A stretch of DNA of 64,000 nucleotides, taken from positions 26,647 through 90,646 of the forward strand of contig CAXHEX010000022.1 in NCBI GenBank assembly GCA_964016105.1, given 5' to 3'. The position numbers were made by a program, and so were the translations under genes. The notes below the pieces were generated by a model. The model saw only the letters and a list, made by a program, of their open reading frames with translations. It searched no databases and was not told where the DNA came from. Positions 52,959 through 61,433 of this stretch are shown piece by piece. Source of the stretch: Ketobacter sp964016105 (lineage in GTDB: Bacteria > Pseudomonadota > Gammaproteobacteria > Pseudomonadales > Ketobacteraceae). Position 1 is the first letter of the stretch. Each line of letters begins with the position of its first letter.

Positions 52959-53153
52959 TATCCTAACCTGGCTTGGTAGCGGCCTTAAAACCTGCGTAAA
53001 GTCCTTTTAAGAAATGCAATTGCAAGCGTAGATGTTGGCTCAATCACCTTCAGCATTGTTTCTGCCGTGGCCTTTGTCAAGCTATAGGGGTATTTGTTGA
53101 AAGGCCACGCAGGATTAGATCGTTTGGTTCTTAAATTAGTTTGAATTCCCGTT

Positions 53154-54551
53154 TTATTCCCGGGTCCAGCGAGTGCCTTCCCGAGAATCTTCCAAAATTA
53201 TACCGTTTTGCTTAAGGTGCTCCCGGATTTCATCCGCTCGGCCATAGTTTTTATTGTTCTTGGCTTCAACCCGTTCCTGGATAAGTTTTTCGATTTCTTC
53301 GTCACTGATACCATCGGTTCCACCTTCCGGCTTCCATTTAAACCAAGCATCTGCATCCTGCTGTAACAGGCCCATATAAGATCCGGCCTTTCGCAGTAAT
53401 CGTTGTAGGTGGGCTTTTTCTTCCCCTGCGGCCTTATTGATGTCACCGGCGATACTGTGCAAGACAGAGAGCGCAAGTGGCGTGGAAAGGTCATCTTGTA
53501 GATGGGCCTCTAGTTCGTCTAGCTTGTTGTGCTGTAAGCTGTCATCCACTTCCAAGTCTGCATCCCGTAAGGCACCGTAGAGTCGATCCAAACTGGCTTT
53601 GGCGCTGGACAGCAGGTCTTTGGTCCAATCCAGTGGTTTGCGATAGTGCGCCGTTAGCAAACCATAGCGAAGCACTTCACCGGGCCACAGGGCTAGCAGC
53701 TCACGAACCGTAAAAAAGTTGCCTAGGGATTTTGACATCTTTTCGCCGTCAATATTCAGGTAGCCGTTGTGCATCCAATAATTCACAAACGCCTGCTCGC
53801 CTTCATCATGGCAGCAAGTACCCTGGGCAATTTCATTTTCATGGTGGGGAAAAATCAGGTCTTGACCACCGCCGTGAATATCGATGGTTTTGCCCAGATG
53901 TTTGTTTATCATGGCAGAGCACTCGATGTGCCAACCGGGTCGACCCCGGCCCCAGGGGCTGTCCCAGCCAGGAAGATCATCCGTTGACGGCTTCCACAAT
54001 ACGAAATCGGCAGGTTCTTTTTTGTAGGAGGCGTCGTCCACCCGCTCGCTGGCGCCAGCAATCATTTCGTCCAGCTTGCGGTGGGATAACTTGCCGTAAT
54101 TTTTATCGGTGCTCACCTGGAACAGCACGTGTCCTTCAGATTCATAGGCGTGACCGCGATCAATCAGACTTTGGATTTGCTCGATCATGGCGTCGATATT
54201 TTCTGTGGCCAGGGGCTCCATGGAGGGCGGCAGCGTATTCAACTGCGCCATATCTTCGTGGTATGCATCGGCATAGCGTTGGCTGAATTGGGCGATGGTC
54301 TCGTTGTTCTCTTTCGCCGCCTTGTTAATTTTGTCGTCCACGTCGGTGATGTTGCGCGCGTACTTGACGCTGGGGAAGCTTCTCTGCAACAGTCGAAACA
54401 GCACATCAAACACCACCACCGGGCGGGCATTGCCAATGTGTACGTAGTTGTACACGGTGGGGCCACAGACGTACATGGTCACCTGGTCAGGGTTGATGGG
54501 GGTGAACACTTGTTTCTGCTGAGCCAGGGTGTTGTATAGCTGTATGGTCAT
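53154..54551 (-). CDS. cysS: Cysteinyl-tRNA synthetase, alphaproteobacterial-type
   Basis: A 465-residue class I synthetase. The zinc/active-site elements are present: MYVCGPTVYNYVHIGN (HIGH motif as HIGN), GWHIECSAM, FPHHENEIAQ and the KMSKS loop EKMSKSLGNFF. The sequence around HIGNARPVVVFDVLFRLL and MIAGASERVD is like alphaproteobacterial CysRS, not the gammaproteobacterial type (CGITVYDLCHIGHGRTF in E. coli). All four usual zinc ligands are retained. It follows thrS by 17 nt. Likely a second, backup copy (cysS2); whether a standard copy exists elsewhere cannot be seen here. Confidence 0.93.
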   Translation of the reverse strand: MTIQLYNTLAQQKQVFTPINPDQVTMYVCGPTVYNYVHIGNARPVVVFDVLFRLLQRSFPSVKYARNITDVDDKINKAAKENNETIAQFSQRYADAYHEDMAQLNTLPPSMEPLATENIDAMIEQIQSLIDRGHAYESEGHVLFQVSTDKNYGKLSHRKLDEMIAGASERVDDASYKKEPADFVLWKPSTDDLPGWDSPWGRGRPGWHIECSAMINKHLGKTIDIHGGGQDLIFPHHENEIAQGTCCHDEGEQAFVNYWMHNGYLNIDGEKMSKSLGNFFTVRELLALWPGEVLRYGLLTAHYRKPLDWTKDLLSSAKASLDRLYGALRDADLEVDDSLQHNKLDELEAHLQDDLSTPLALSVLHSIAGDINKAAGEEKAHLQRLLRKAGSYMGLLQQDADAWFKWKPEGGTDGISDEEIEKLIQERVEAKNNKNYGRADEIREHLKQNGIILEDSREGTRWTRE

Positions 54552-54568
54552 TTTCTAATTCCGACGGC

Positions 54569-56485
54569 TTAACGGGGTATGGCGGTGGCTTTGGCGATTT
54601 TTTCCACGGCGTTATCAATATCCAGCACCGTGTTGTCTTTGCTGCCCAGGCGGCGTACTGCCACTTGGCGGGCTTCGGCTTCGTTCTTGCCGACCACCCA
54701 GATTTGCGCCACCTTGGCTTTACTGTGCTCCCGCACCTTGTAGCCAATTTTTTCATTCCGCAAATCCAGTTCGCAGTGAACGCCCGCGGCTTTGAGTATG
54801 CCTGCCACTTCATTGGCCCAGTCCCGGGCTTCGTCCGTAATGGTGGCAATCACAACCGGTAAAGGTGACAACCACATGGGCAGATGGCCCGCGGTGGATT
54901 CTATCAGGATGCCTAAGAACCGCTCCAGGGAGCCGAGAATTGCGCGGTGTAACATTACCGGGCGGTGGCGATTGCCGTCCTCTCCCACGTATTCTGCGTC
55001 CAGCCGTTCTGGCAAGACAAAGTCCACCTGCAAGGTGCCGCATTGCCAGTCACGACCGATGGCGTCCTTCAGCACAAACTCCAATTTGGGGCCATAGAAG
55101 GCGCCTTCACCGGGGTTCAGTTCGCACTCCAGACCCAGGCTTTCCACCGCACCCTGCAGTGCCGCTTCCGCTTTATCCCAGATTTCTTCTGTACCCGCCT
55201 TGTTATCGGGGCGAGTGGAAAATTTGATGCGTATATCTTGGTAGCCAAAATCCTTGTACACCTGATTCAGCATTTCAATAAAGGTGGCGGTTTCGGCATT
55301 GATTTGATCTTCAGTACAGAAAATATGGGCATCGTCCTGACTGAAAGATCGCGCCCGCATTAAACCATGCAAAGCACCGTGGGCTTCGTTGCGGAACAGC
55401 GTAGTGAACTCACCCAAACGAATGGGCAGGTCGCGGTAACTCTTTAAACCTTGTTTAAAGATTTGCACGTGGCCAGGGCAGTTCATGGGTTTGATTGCCA
55501 TGTCCTTATGGTCATGGGTGCAAATGGTGAACATGTCTTCCGCGTATTTTTCCCAATGGCCAGATTGCTCCCACAGCTTTCGATCCATGATTTGTGGTGT
55601 GGCTATTTCCTGATAGCCGTTGTCTTCCATCTTGGTTCGAATGTAGTTTTCCAGGGCCTTTCGGGTGCGCCAGCCTTTGGGGTGCCAGAACATGCTTCCT
55701 ACCGCTTCTTCCTGCTGGTGGAATAACCCCATCTCTTTACCCAGCTTACGGTGGTCGCGCTTTTCCGCTTCCTCCAGCATGTTCAGGTATTTTTTAAGCT
55801 CCTTGGGGTCGCGCCAGCAGGTGCCGTAAATCCGCTGCAATTGCTCACGCTCAGAATCGCCGCGCCAATAGGCTCCAGCCACCTTCATCACTTTAAAGGC
55901 TTTGCCCAGTTTGCCGGTGGAGGGTAGGTGGGGGCCCAGACACAGGTCGAGAAAATCCCCTTGGCGGTACACCGAGATCACCTCATCTTGGGGTAAATCC
56001 TGGATCAACTCCGCTTTAAAGATTTCACCTTCATTTTTGAAGTAAGCAATAGCTTCATCCCGATCCCACACTTCCCGCTTAATGGGCAGATCCTGGTCTA
56101 CGATCTCAGCCATTCGGGTTTCAATTTTATGAAGGTCATCCTGAGAGAAAGACTCTTCTCGAAAAAAATCGTAGTAGTAGCCGTTTTCAATGGCGGGGCC
56201 AATGGTCACCTGGGTTTCCGGAAACAGTTCTTTCACCGCTTGCGCCATCACGTGGGCGGCATCGTGTCGCAACAATTCCAAGGCTTCCGGCTTGTCCCGG
56301 GTGAGAAAGGCAATGTTGCTGGATTGGTCCAGGGTGGTGGATAAGTCAACCAATTTGTCGTTCAGGTACATGGCAACGCTGGCTTTGGCTAAGCCTGGGC
56401 CAATGTCTTTGGCTACGTCAAGCCCAGTTAGGGGGTGGTCATAGGCTCTGACGCTGCCATCCGGCAAAGTGATTTCAATGGACAT
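54569..56485 (-). CDS. thrS: Threonyl-tRNA synthetase, alphaproteobacterial-type
   Basis: A 638-residue class II synthetase with a TGS domain (1-62), editing domain (about 65-225, with RHDAAHVMAQA) and catalytic core (MNCPGHVQIF, ALHGLMRARSFSQDDAHIF, VMLHRAILGSLERF), then the anticodon-binding domain. The zinc ligands Cys, His and His are all present. Segments such as LPSTGKLGKAFKVMKVAGAYWRGDS look alphaproteobacterial. In gammaproteobacteria thrS is normally followed by infC-rpmI-rplT, but here by cysS, which suggests an acquired or paralogous thrS2. A repeat element lies upstream. Confidence 0.93.
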   Translation of the reverse strand: MSIEITLPDGSVRAYDHPLTGLDVAKDIGPGLAKASVAMYLNDKLVDLSTTLDQSSNIAFLTRDKPEALELLRHDAAHVMAQAVKELFPETQVTIGPAIENGYYYDFFREESFSQDDLHKIETRMAEIVDQDLPIKREVWDRDEAIAYFKNEGEIFKAELIQDLPQDEVISVYRQGDFLDLCLGPHLPSTGKLGKAFKVMKVAGAYWRGDSEREQLQRIYGTCWRDPKELKKYLNMLEEAEKRDHRKLGKEMGLFHQQEEAVGSMFWHPKGWRTRKALENYIRTKMEDNGYQEIATPQIMDRKLWEQSGHWEKYAEDMFTICTHDHKDMAIKPMNCPGHVQIFKQGLKSYRDLPIRLGEFTTLFRNEAHGALHGLMRARSFSQDDAHIFCTEDQINAETATFIEMLNQVYKDFGYQDIRIKFSTRPDNKAGTEEIWDKAEAALQGAVESLGLECELNPGEGAFYGPKLEFVLKDAIGRDWQCGTLQVDFVLPERLDAEYVGEDGNRHRPVMLHRAILGSLERFLGILIESTAGHLPMWLSPLPVVIATITDEARDWANEVAGILKAAGVHCELDLRNEKIGYKVREHSKAKVAQIWVVGKNEAEARQVAVRRLGSKDNTVLDIDNAVEKIAKATAIPR

Positions 56486-56589
56486 GGTACTGGTTTAATC
56501 CTGCGGCTAAGTAAACCCGCTATTGTATAGAAGAATTGGGTTGGGCAGAAGGGCGTCCGCAGGGCCAAATCCCCAGGCAACAAAATACC

Positions 56590-56748
56590 AGCAGGCTGTT
56601 GAAAAACGTTTTCGAGGCGGACAATACAAGCGGAACGCCGCCCGGGCAAAAATTAGCGAAAACGCGCAGTTTACAAGTAGTAAATGAGCATTTTGAGCTG
56701 ATTTTTAACGAAGTAGTGTCAACGCAGATAGTTTTTCAATAGCCTGCT
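56590..56748. repeat. MITE-like element with terminal inverted repeats
   Basis: A 159-nt segment bounded by AGCAGGCTGTTGAAAAAC (56590-56607) and its inverted copy GTTTTTCAATAGCCTGCT (56731-56748), matching at 17 of 18 positions. It contains no ORF. Its right end supplies two bases of the TAG stop codon of the queD-like gene. No clear target-site duplication is seen. This is the pattern of a miniature transposable element or a dispersed palindromic repeat. Confidence 0.7.
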
Positions 56749-57601
56749 AGCTAAAGGCGATGGCCCCTTTCATCACCCCCTCGTAGGCCCGTACCTCGAA
56801 ACTGTGCTCCGGGTCGTCCTGCTTTAGGTGATCGGCCATATGTTGGGCAAGCAGTTCTACGGTGGTATCACTGTCTATCAAATAGACGGATTTTTGCGGC
56901 AGGGTCAGTTCGAACAGCCCTTGCGCTGCCTGATATTGAAAAGTGCAATAATCATGGCCGTCTTCATTAAAGCTGGCCGTTAGATCTTCCCGCGTACCCA
57001 GGTAGATATCCTTCCATTTCAAGGCCCAGGCTTTTTCCAGCAAGGGGTCCCGTTTGCCGTTACGTAGAATCTTAAGTCTGGACCGATGTCCATGGGCCAT
57101 GCGTTGGCAATCGCCCTGATGTTTTTTCAGGCCGTGGCTGTAATGATAGTTGGCGCCGGAGATTTCCTCCGTTCGCAGTGTAATCTTCAAGTCCTTAACG
57201 TTGTTGGGCAGAGCCCCTTTGCAGGCCTGGTGCAGCAGTGGGACCATGACTTCGGGCGTTATTTCCACAGTGTCCACCAGTGCAAGGGCGCAGCTTGGAG
57301 CCTGGTATCGGTACTGCTGGCCTTGGACATCTTTCCAGGAAAGCGTCAGCTGTTGTTGATCCTGGTCCACAGTCATGGAATCCATCTGGCTGGCCACTAA
57401 CAGTTTGTGGTCAAACAGGGATTCCACCGCCTCTCTTACCCGGTTTTTCACTTCAGCAAAATCAAACACCATGCCTTCCTGATTGAGATCACCGTGCAGC
57501 TCCAGATCCACGATCCAGCTTTCGCCCAGGATCCCTCTTTCCCTGTGTACGTAAGAGAAGTCTAAAACCGTAAGATGATTTACAAACAATGCTGCCATCA
57601 A
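56747..57601 (-). CDS. Two-domain 6-pyruvoyl/6-carboxytetrahydropterin synthase-like protein
   Basis: A 284-residue protein of the QueD/PTPS superfamily, about twice the usual 120-140 residues. The first domain (about 1-75) has WIVDLELHGDLNQEGMVFDFAEVK, the PTPS pattern. The second (about 150-284) has HYSHGLKKHQGDCQRMAHGHRS, which holds the zinc histidines and the catalytic cysteine. QueD makes 6-carboxytetrahydropterin for queuosine. Such paralogues (queD2) recur in Zur regulons. It is divergent from the dihydroorotase gene with a 68-nt gap. The repeat element forms its stop codon. Confidence 0.82.
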   Translation of the reverse strand: MMAALFVNHLTVLDFSYVHRERGILGESWIVDLELHGDLNQEGMVFDFAEVKNRVREAVESLFDHKLLVASQMDSMTVDQDQQQLTLSWKDVQGQQYRYQAPSCALALVDTVEITPEVMVPLLHQACKGALPNNVKDLKITLRTEEISGANYHYSHGLKKHQGDCQRMAHGHRSRLKILRNGKRDPLLEKAWALKWKDIYLGTREDLTASFNEDGHDYCTFQYQAAQGLFELTLPQKSVYLIDSDTTVELLAQHMADHLKQDDPEHSFEVRAYEGVMKGAIAFS

Positions 57602-57627
57602 GCGACACCTTTGCCAGTGAATTCGAT

Positions 57628-57640
57628 GTTATAATACGCC
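57628..57640. promoter_or_regulatory. Possible Zur box / -10 element between queD-like gene and pyrQ
   Basis: GTTATAATACGCC matches the Zur core GTTATAATATAAC at 10 of 13 positions, with a perfect left half (GTTATAATA). It also contains a perfect TATAAT (57630-57635) that could be the pyrQ -10. It lies 26 nt and 29 nt from the two divergent start codons, so one bound repressor could block both. Confidence 0.35.
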
Positions 57641-57669
57641 CCTTAATACTCTCAGTATAGGACGACTCT

Positions 57670-59004
57670 ATGACCAGCCTGTTAATAACCCAAGCCAACG
57701 TCGTTAACGAAGGCCAAATCCAACAGCTTGATGTGTTTGTGCAGAACGGACGTATAGAGAAAATAGGCACCGATCTAAGCTCGCTTAAGGCAGATAGAGT
57801 CATTGACGCCAAGGGCAAGTACCTGATGCCGGGAATGATTGATGATCAGGTGCATTTTCGCGAGCCGGGACTCACCCACAAAGGGGAGATTGCCACAGAA
57901 TCTGCTGCGGCCGTGGCCGGTGGTATCACTAGCTACTTTGAAATGCCTAATGTGAAGCCCCTCACCATTAACCGCGCGGCACTTGAGGACAAATTTGAAC
58001 GGGCCAGCGAAAAGTCGCTAGCCAACTTCTCCTTCTATCTTGGGGCCAGCAACGATAATCTGGAAGACATTAAATCTTTGGACCCGAAAGCCGCCTGCGG
58101 AATTAAGGTTTTTATGGGAGCCTCTACCGGCAATATGCTAGTGGATAACCCTGAGGTTCTGGAAGGTATTTTCGAACACGCTCCCACCATCGTGGTGACC
58201 CATTGCGAAGACAGCCCTCTCATCGGTGAGAACGAAGAAAAATACCGGCAGAAATACGGTGAAGACGTGCCCATGTCATGCCATCCGCTGATTCGCTCTG
58301 AACAAGCCTGCTATAAATCGTCCACACTGGCAGTTGGGTTGGCCAAGCGTTTCGATACTCGCTTGCATGTGCTTCATCTCACCACTGAGAAAGAACTGTC
58401 GTTGCTGCAGGCAGGAGATTTGAAAAACAAGCGCATTACAGCAGAAGCCTGCGTGCATCATTTGTTTTTCAGTGAAGAAGACTACGAGGCCAAGGGCACT
58501 TTGATTAAATGTAATCCCGCCATCAAAAAACGTTCCGATCGTGATGCCCTGTTGCAGGCCGTCGCCAATGACCTGATCGATGTGGTGGCAACGGACCATG
58601 CGCCCCATACCTGGGACGAGAAACAAAACAGTTATTTTAAAGCGCCCGCCGGTTTACCTTTAGTCCAGCACGCCTTGATCTCTCTGTTGGAACACTATCA
58701 CTCCGGCGTGTTTAGTTTGGAGAAAGTGGTGCAGAAAACCAGTCACAGCGTGGCAGACCTGTTTGACATTAAAGATCGTGGCTATATTCGCGAAGGCTAT
58801 TGGGCCGATCTCACCTTAGTGGATCTAAATCGCCCCACGGTGGTGGATGAGCAGCAGCTCTATTCCAAGTGTGGCTGGTCTCCCTTTGCCGGCTATATTT
58901 TTAAATCGTCTATCGATACGACTATTGTTAATGGCGAAATTGCCTTTGAATCGGGCTCTGTTAATCCGGACGTTCGTGGTAAACGCATCGAGTTCAATCG
59001 CTAG
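57670..59004 (+). CDS. pyrQ: Dihydroorotase, PyrQ/PyrC2 type
   Basis: A 444-residue amidohydrolase that closes carbamoyl-aspartate to dihydroorotate in pyrimidine synthesis. IDDQVHFREPGLTHKGE carries Q-x-H where classical dihydroorotases have the metal-binding H-x-H. The carboxylated lysine (GIKVFMGAST), two histidines (VVTHCEDSP, RLHVLHLTT) and catalytic Asp (VATDHAPHT) are present. This variant matches Pseudomonas PyrQ, which substitutes for the zinc enzyme when zinc is scarce. It heads an operon with the flavoprotein gene 22 nt downstream. Confidence 0.9.
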   Translation: MTSLLITQANVVNEGQIQQLDVFVQNGRIEKIGTDLSSLKADRVIDAKGKYLMPGMIDDQVHFREPGLTHKGEIATESAAAVAGGITSYFEMPNVKPLTINRAALEDKFERASEKSLANFSFYLGASNDNLEDIKSLDPKAACGIKVFMGASTGNMLVDNPEVLEGIFEHAPTIVVTHCEDSPLIGENEEKYRQKYGEDVPMSCHPLIRSEQACYKSSTLAVGLAKRFDTRLHVLHLTTEKELSLLQAGDLKNKRITAEACVHHLFFSEEDYEAKGTLIKCNPAIKKRSDRDALLQAVANDLIDVVATDHAPHTWDEKQNSYFKAPAGLPLVQHALISLLEHYHSGVFSLEKVVQKTSHSVADLFDIKDRGYIREGYWADLTLVDLNRPTVVDEQQLYSKCGWSPFAGYIFKSSIDTTIVNGEIAFESGSVNPDVRGKRIEFNR

Positions 59005-59026
59005 ATTTAATTTTGAGGCAACATCT

Positions 59027-60256
59027 ATGGTGGCGCGTAGCAGAAAGTTTCAGATAGTCATTATTGGTGGAGGCTTCGCCGGACTAACCGCGGCGCAGCA
59101 GTTAAGCTCTTCCCGTTACGATGTGACCTTAATCGATCCGTCTCAATATATGGAGTGGCTTCCTAATATCCACGAAATAATATCCGGGTTAAAAAGAGCG
59201 GATGACCTTAGGGTTTGTCGATCGAAGTTGTTAAGCCAATTGGGGCACCGCTTTCTGTTGAACCGTGCCATGGAAATGGGTGACACCACTATCACCTTGG
59301 ATAGTGGCATGAAAATTCCCTACGATGCCTGCATTGTTGCCACCGGTTCGGTAAATACTACCTTTGGCGTGCCAGGTGCAGCTGAGTATGGGTTGCCCAT
59401 GAAAAGTGTAAGCCAATGCGAAGCAATAGCACGGCGGTTAGAAAAAGCCAAAGGTTCCCATCGTCCAATTCGAGTTGCCGTGGTGGGTGCGGGTATTGAG
59501 GGGGTGGAGGTCTTGGGGGAGTTGTTACGGGGCTATGGGTCCCGACCCCAATTCGAGTTTAGCATGGTGGATGGTTCGGATCGCTTGTTGCCGCGATGCC
59601 CCAGTGGCTTGGATGGTCAGATTCGCAGTCACACTTTAGGAATGCCGGTGCAATATCACTTGGGACACAAAGTGGCATCCATTGATGCTAAGGGAATTAA
59701 GTTAGACAATGGCGCTTATATTAAGAGTGATGTGGTGATCTGGTCAGGAGGGGCTGCGCCCAACGGTTTTCTTTTACGCTCGCAATTAACCAAGCAAGCA
59801 GGCGAATGGGCCCAAGTGAATGATTTTTTCCAGGTTCCGGGCAAGGAAAATGTGTTTGTTATTGGCGACGCGGCAAATTTATTAGGCCAAAACCTGGCAA
59901 AACAAGCCTATCACGCCATTGATATGGGCAAGTGTGCGGCTGCTAACGCAGGGAGAATGCTGTTGGGTAAGCCTTTAATTCGATACAGTCCTTCACCCAA
60001 ACCCCAGGTGATAACATTCGGTGATTTGGACACCTTCATGGTGTTTGGCAAATTTGCTTTGTCTTCATCGGTATTGGGCGTGGTTAAAGAACTCGTATAC
60101 ACCCTTGGGCTCTACCAGATTGCGCCACCTAAAACGCCTAGAGATCTGTTGCGTCGGTTGAAGCTTTTGCAACGCAGCGGCCGTAAAGTGCTTTGGCCTG
60201 CGGTGCAGCCTTTCAACCTGATGGAAAACCTGCAAAAGAGTAGACTGCTATCTTAA
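59027..60256 (+). CDS. FAD-dependent NADH dehydrogenase-like oxidoreductase (NDH-2 family)
   Basis: A 409-residue two-dinucleotide-binding flavoprotein. Residues 8-25 hold the FAD motif IVIIGGGFAGLTAAQQL, VAVVGAGIEGVEVLGEL is the NAD motif, and VFVIGDAANL near 280 is the second FAD motif. The family oxidises NADH to quinone or other acceptors without proton pumping. The start at 59027 (GAGGC at 59014-59018) is chosen; a longer frame overlaps pyrQ. Operon position behind pyrQ suggests shared regulation; dihydroorotate oxidation is not implied. Confidence 0.85.
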   Translation: MVARSRKFQIVIIGGGFAGLTAAQQLSSSRYDVTLIDPSQYMEWLPNIHEIISGLKRADDLRVCRSKLLSQLGHRFLLNRAMEMGDTTITLDSGMKIPYDACIVATGSVNTTFGVPGAAEYGLPMKSVSQCEAIARRLEKAKGSHRPIRVAVVGAGIEGVEVLGELLRGYGSRPQFEFSMVDGSDRLLPRCPSGLDGQIRSHTLGMPVQYHLGHKVASIDAKGIKLDNGAYIKSDVVIWSGGAAPNGFLLRSQLTKQAGEWAQVNDFFQVPGKENVFVIGDAANLLGQNLAKQAYHAIDMGKCAAANAGRMLLGKPLIRYSPSPKPQVITFGDLDTFMVFGKFALSSSVLGVVKELVYTLGLYQIAPPKTPRDLLRRLKLLQRSGRKVLWPAVQPFNLMENLQKSRLLS

Positions 60257-60279
60257 ATAACGATTTTGAAATCATAGAA

Positions 60280-60783
60280 GTGGGAGATCCCCGACTGCGT
60301 CAGCAGGCTAAACCGGTGCCATTGTCTGAGCTGGCCCATGCCGCCCAAGTAGCCGCTGCTATGCAGCAGCTCATGTCTGAGCGTAACGGAGTGGGCATTG
60401 CCGCACCACAAATTGGGGTGGGGCTGGCGCTTATGATCATTGCGTCCCGGCCCAGTGAGCGCTATCCAGATGCGCCAAATATGGACCCGCTGTTGTTGAT
60501 CAATCCAACTTTGTCCTGGCAGTCTGAATCACTAGAGACCCTGTGGGAAGGGTGCTTGAGTGTGCCCGGGTTGCGGGGCAGGGTGACGCGTCCCAATGGG
60601 GTAGCGGTTGATTACATGGATTTAAATGGGGACAAGCATCGTGTTGAACTTGAAGGGTTTCCAGCCCGAATCTTCCTGCATGAATATGACCACTTAATTG
60701 GCAAAACTTTTCTGGACAGAGTGGCCTCATCGGAAGATTTGGTTACCGAAAAAGTCTATTTTGAACAAATATGTACAGCTTAG
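60280..60783 (+). CDS. Peptide deformylase-like protein
   Basis: The family removes formyl from nascent N-termini using an Fe2+ or Zn2+ ion. All three motifs are present: GVGIAAPQIG (motif 1), EGCLSVPG (motif 2, metal cysteine) and HEYDHLIG (motif 3, HExxH). The first usual codon is the GTG at 60280 (MGDPRLRQQ), but the in-frame sequence upstream reads NNDFEIIEVGDPRLR, matching the normal deformylase N-terminus, without any ATG, GTG or TTG between the stop at 60241 and 60280. The real start may be non-canonical. It follows the flavoprotein gene closely. Probably a second def gene. Confidence 0.8.
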   Translation: MGDPRLRQQAKPVPLSELAHAAQVAAAMQQLMSERNGVGIAAPQIGVGLALMIIASRPSERYPDAPNMDPLLLINPTLSWQSESLETLWEGCLSVPGLRGRVTRPNGVAVDYMDLNGDKHRVELEGFPARIFLHEYDHLIGKTFLDRVASSEDLVTEKVYFEQICTA

Positions 60784-61241
60784 CTTTTCATGCCCATGAT
60801 GAACTGCCATTGTTCTTCTGTTACCGGCATGATTGAAAGACGATTGCCTTTGCGAACCAGGGGCATATCTTCCAGCGCAGGTAGGGTCTTGAGTGTTTCC
60901 AAGCTAATGGTCTGTTTGAACTTAGACTTAAATTTTATTTGTGGGCAGAACCATCTTGGGTTTTCCGGGTCTGACTTGGGATCGTAGTACTTTGCATCAG
61001 GGTCAAACTGGGTTGGGTCTGGAAACGCGTTTTTAATAACCTGCGCGGTTCCCACTATGCCAGGAACTTTGGTGTTAGAATGGTAAAAAAAGATCAAATC
61101 GCCTTTTTTTACTTGATCTCTCAGCATATTGCGTGCCTGATAGTTACGAACCCCGTCCCAAGGCTCTCCTTTCGCGCCTTTTGATTTTAAATCATCAATG
61201 CTAAAAGCGTCGGGTTCGGACTTAAATAGCCAATATTGCAT
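60780..61241 (-). CDS. EVE domain protein
   Basis: A 153-residue single-domain protein of the EVE (PUA-like/YTH-related) fold. MQYWLFKSEPDAFSIDDL, WDGVRNYQARNMLRD, KKGDLIFFYHSN and PGIVGTAQV are the family hallmarks; the pocket is thought to bind modified bases in nucleic acids. The ATG at 61241 is preferred over a TTG at 61247. The 3' end overlaps the deformylase gene by 4 nt in convergent orientation. Confidence 0.92.
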   Translation of the reverse strand: MQYWLFKSEPDAFSIDDLKSKGAKGEPWDGVRNYQARNMLRDQVKKGDLIFFYHSNTKVPGIVGTAQVIKNAFPDPTQFDPDAKYYDPKSDPENPRWFCPQIKFKSKFKQTISLETLKTLPALEDMPLVRKGNRLSIMPVTEEQWQFIMGMKS

Positions 61242-61433
61242 AGTCAATCCAGAAATATGTTAGGTGAAAAATTAACGGTTTATTTTAACGCGCACTTCAA
61301 TTTTGAGGCAAATAGCATTAAAGTTGACCATGTTTACCAAAAGACTCTCTATCTACTTTACTAAAACGCGTCAAGCCCTCATGAGTTATGAAGCGTTTGT
61401 AACCCTGATAAGTAAGAACCTCGCTTAAATTAT

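Noticed and set aside
53154..56485. thrS as self-resistance gene for an obafluorin-like ThrRS inhibitor, prompted by the threonine-like A domain and cysteine hydrolase
   Set aside because: cysS, a queD paralogue and pyrQ beside it fit zinc sparing better, and the window has no condensation domain or other obafluorin genes.
61330..61428. A 32-codon ORF (MFTKRLSIYF...) upstream of the zinc-ribbon gene
   Set aside because: No convincing ribosome-binding site or homology; could be chance.
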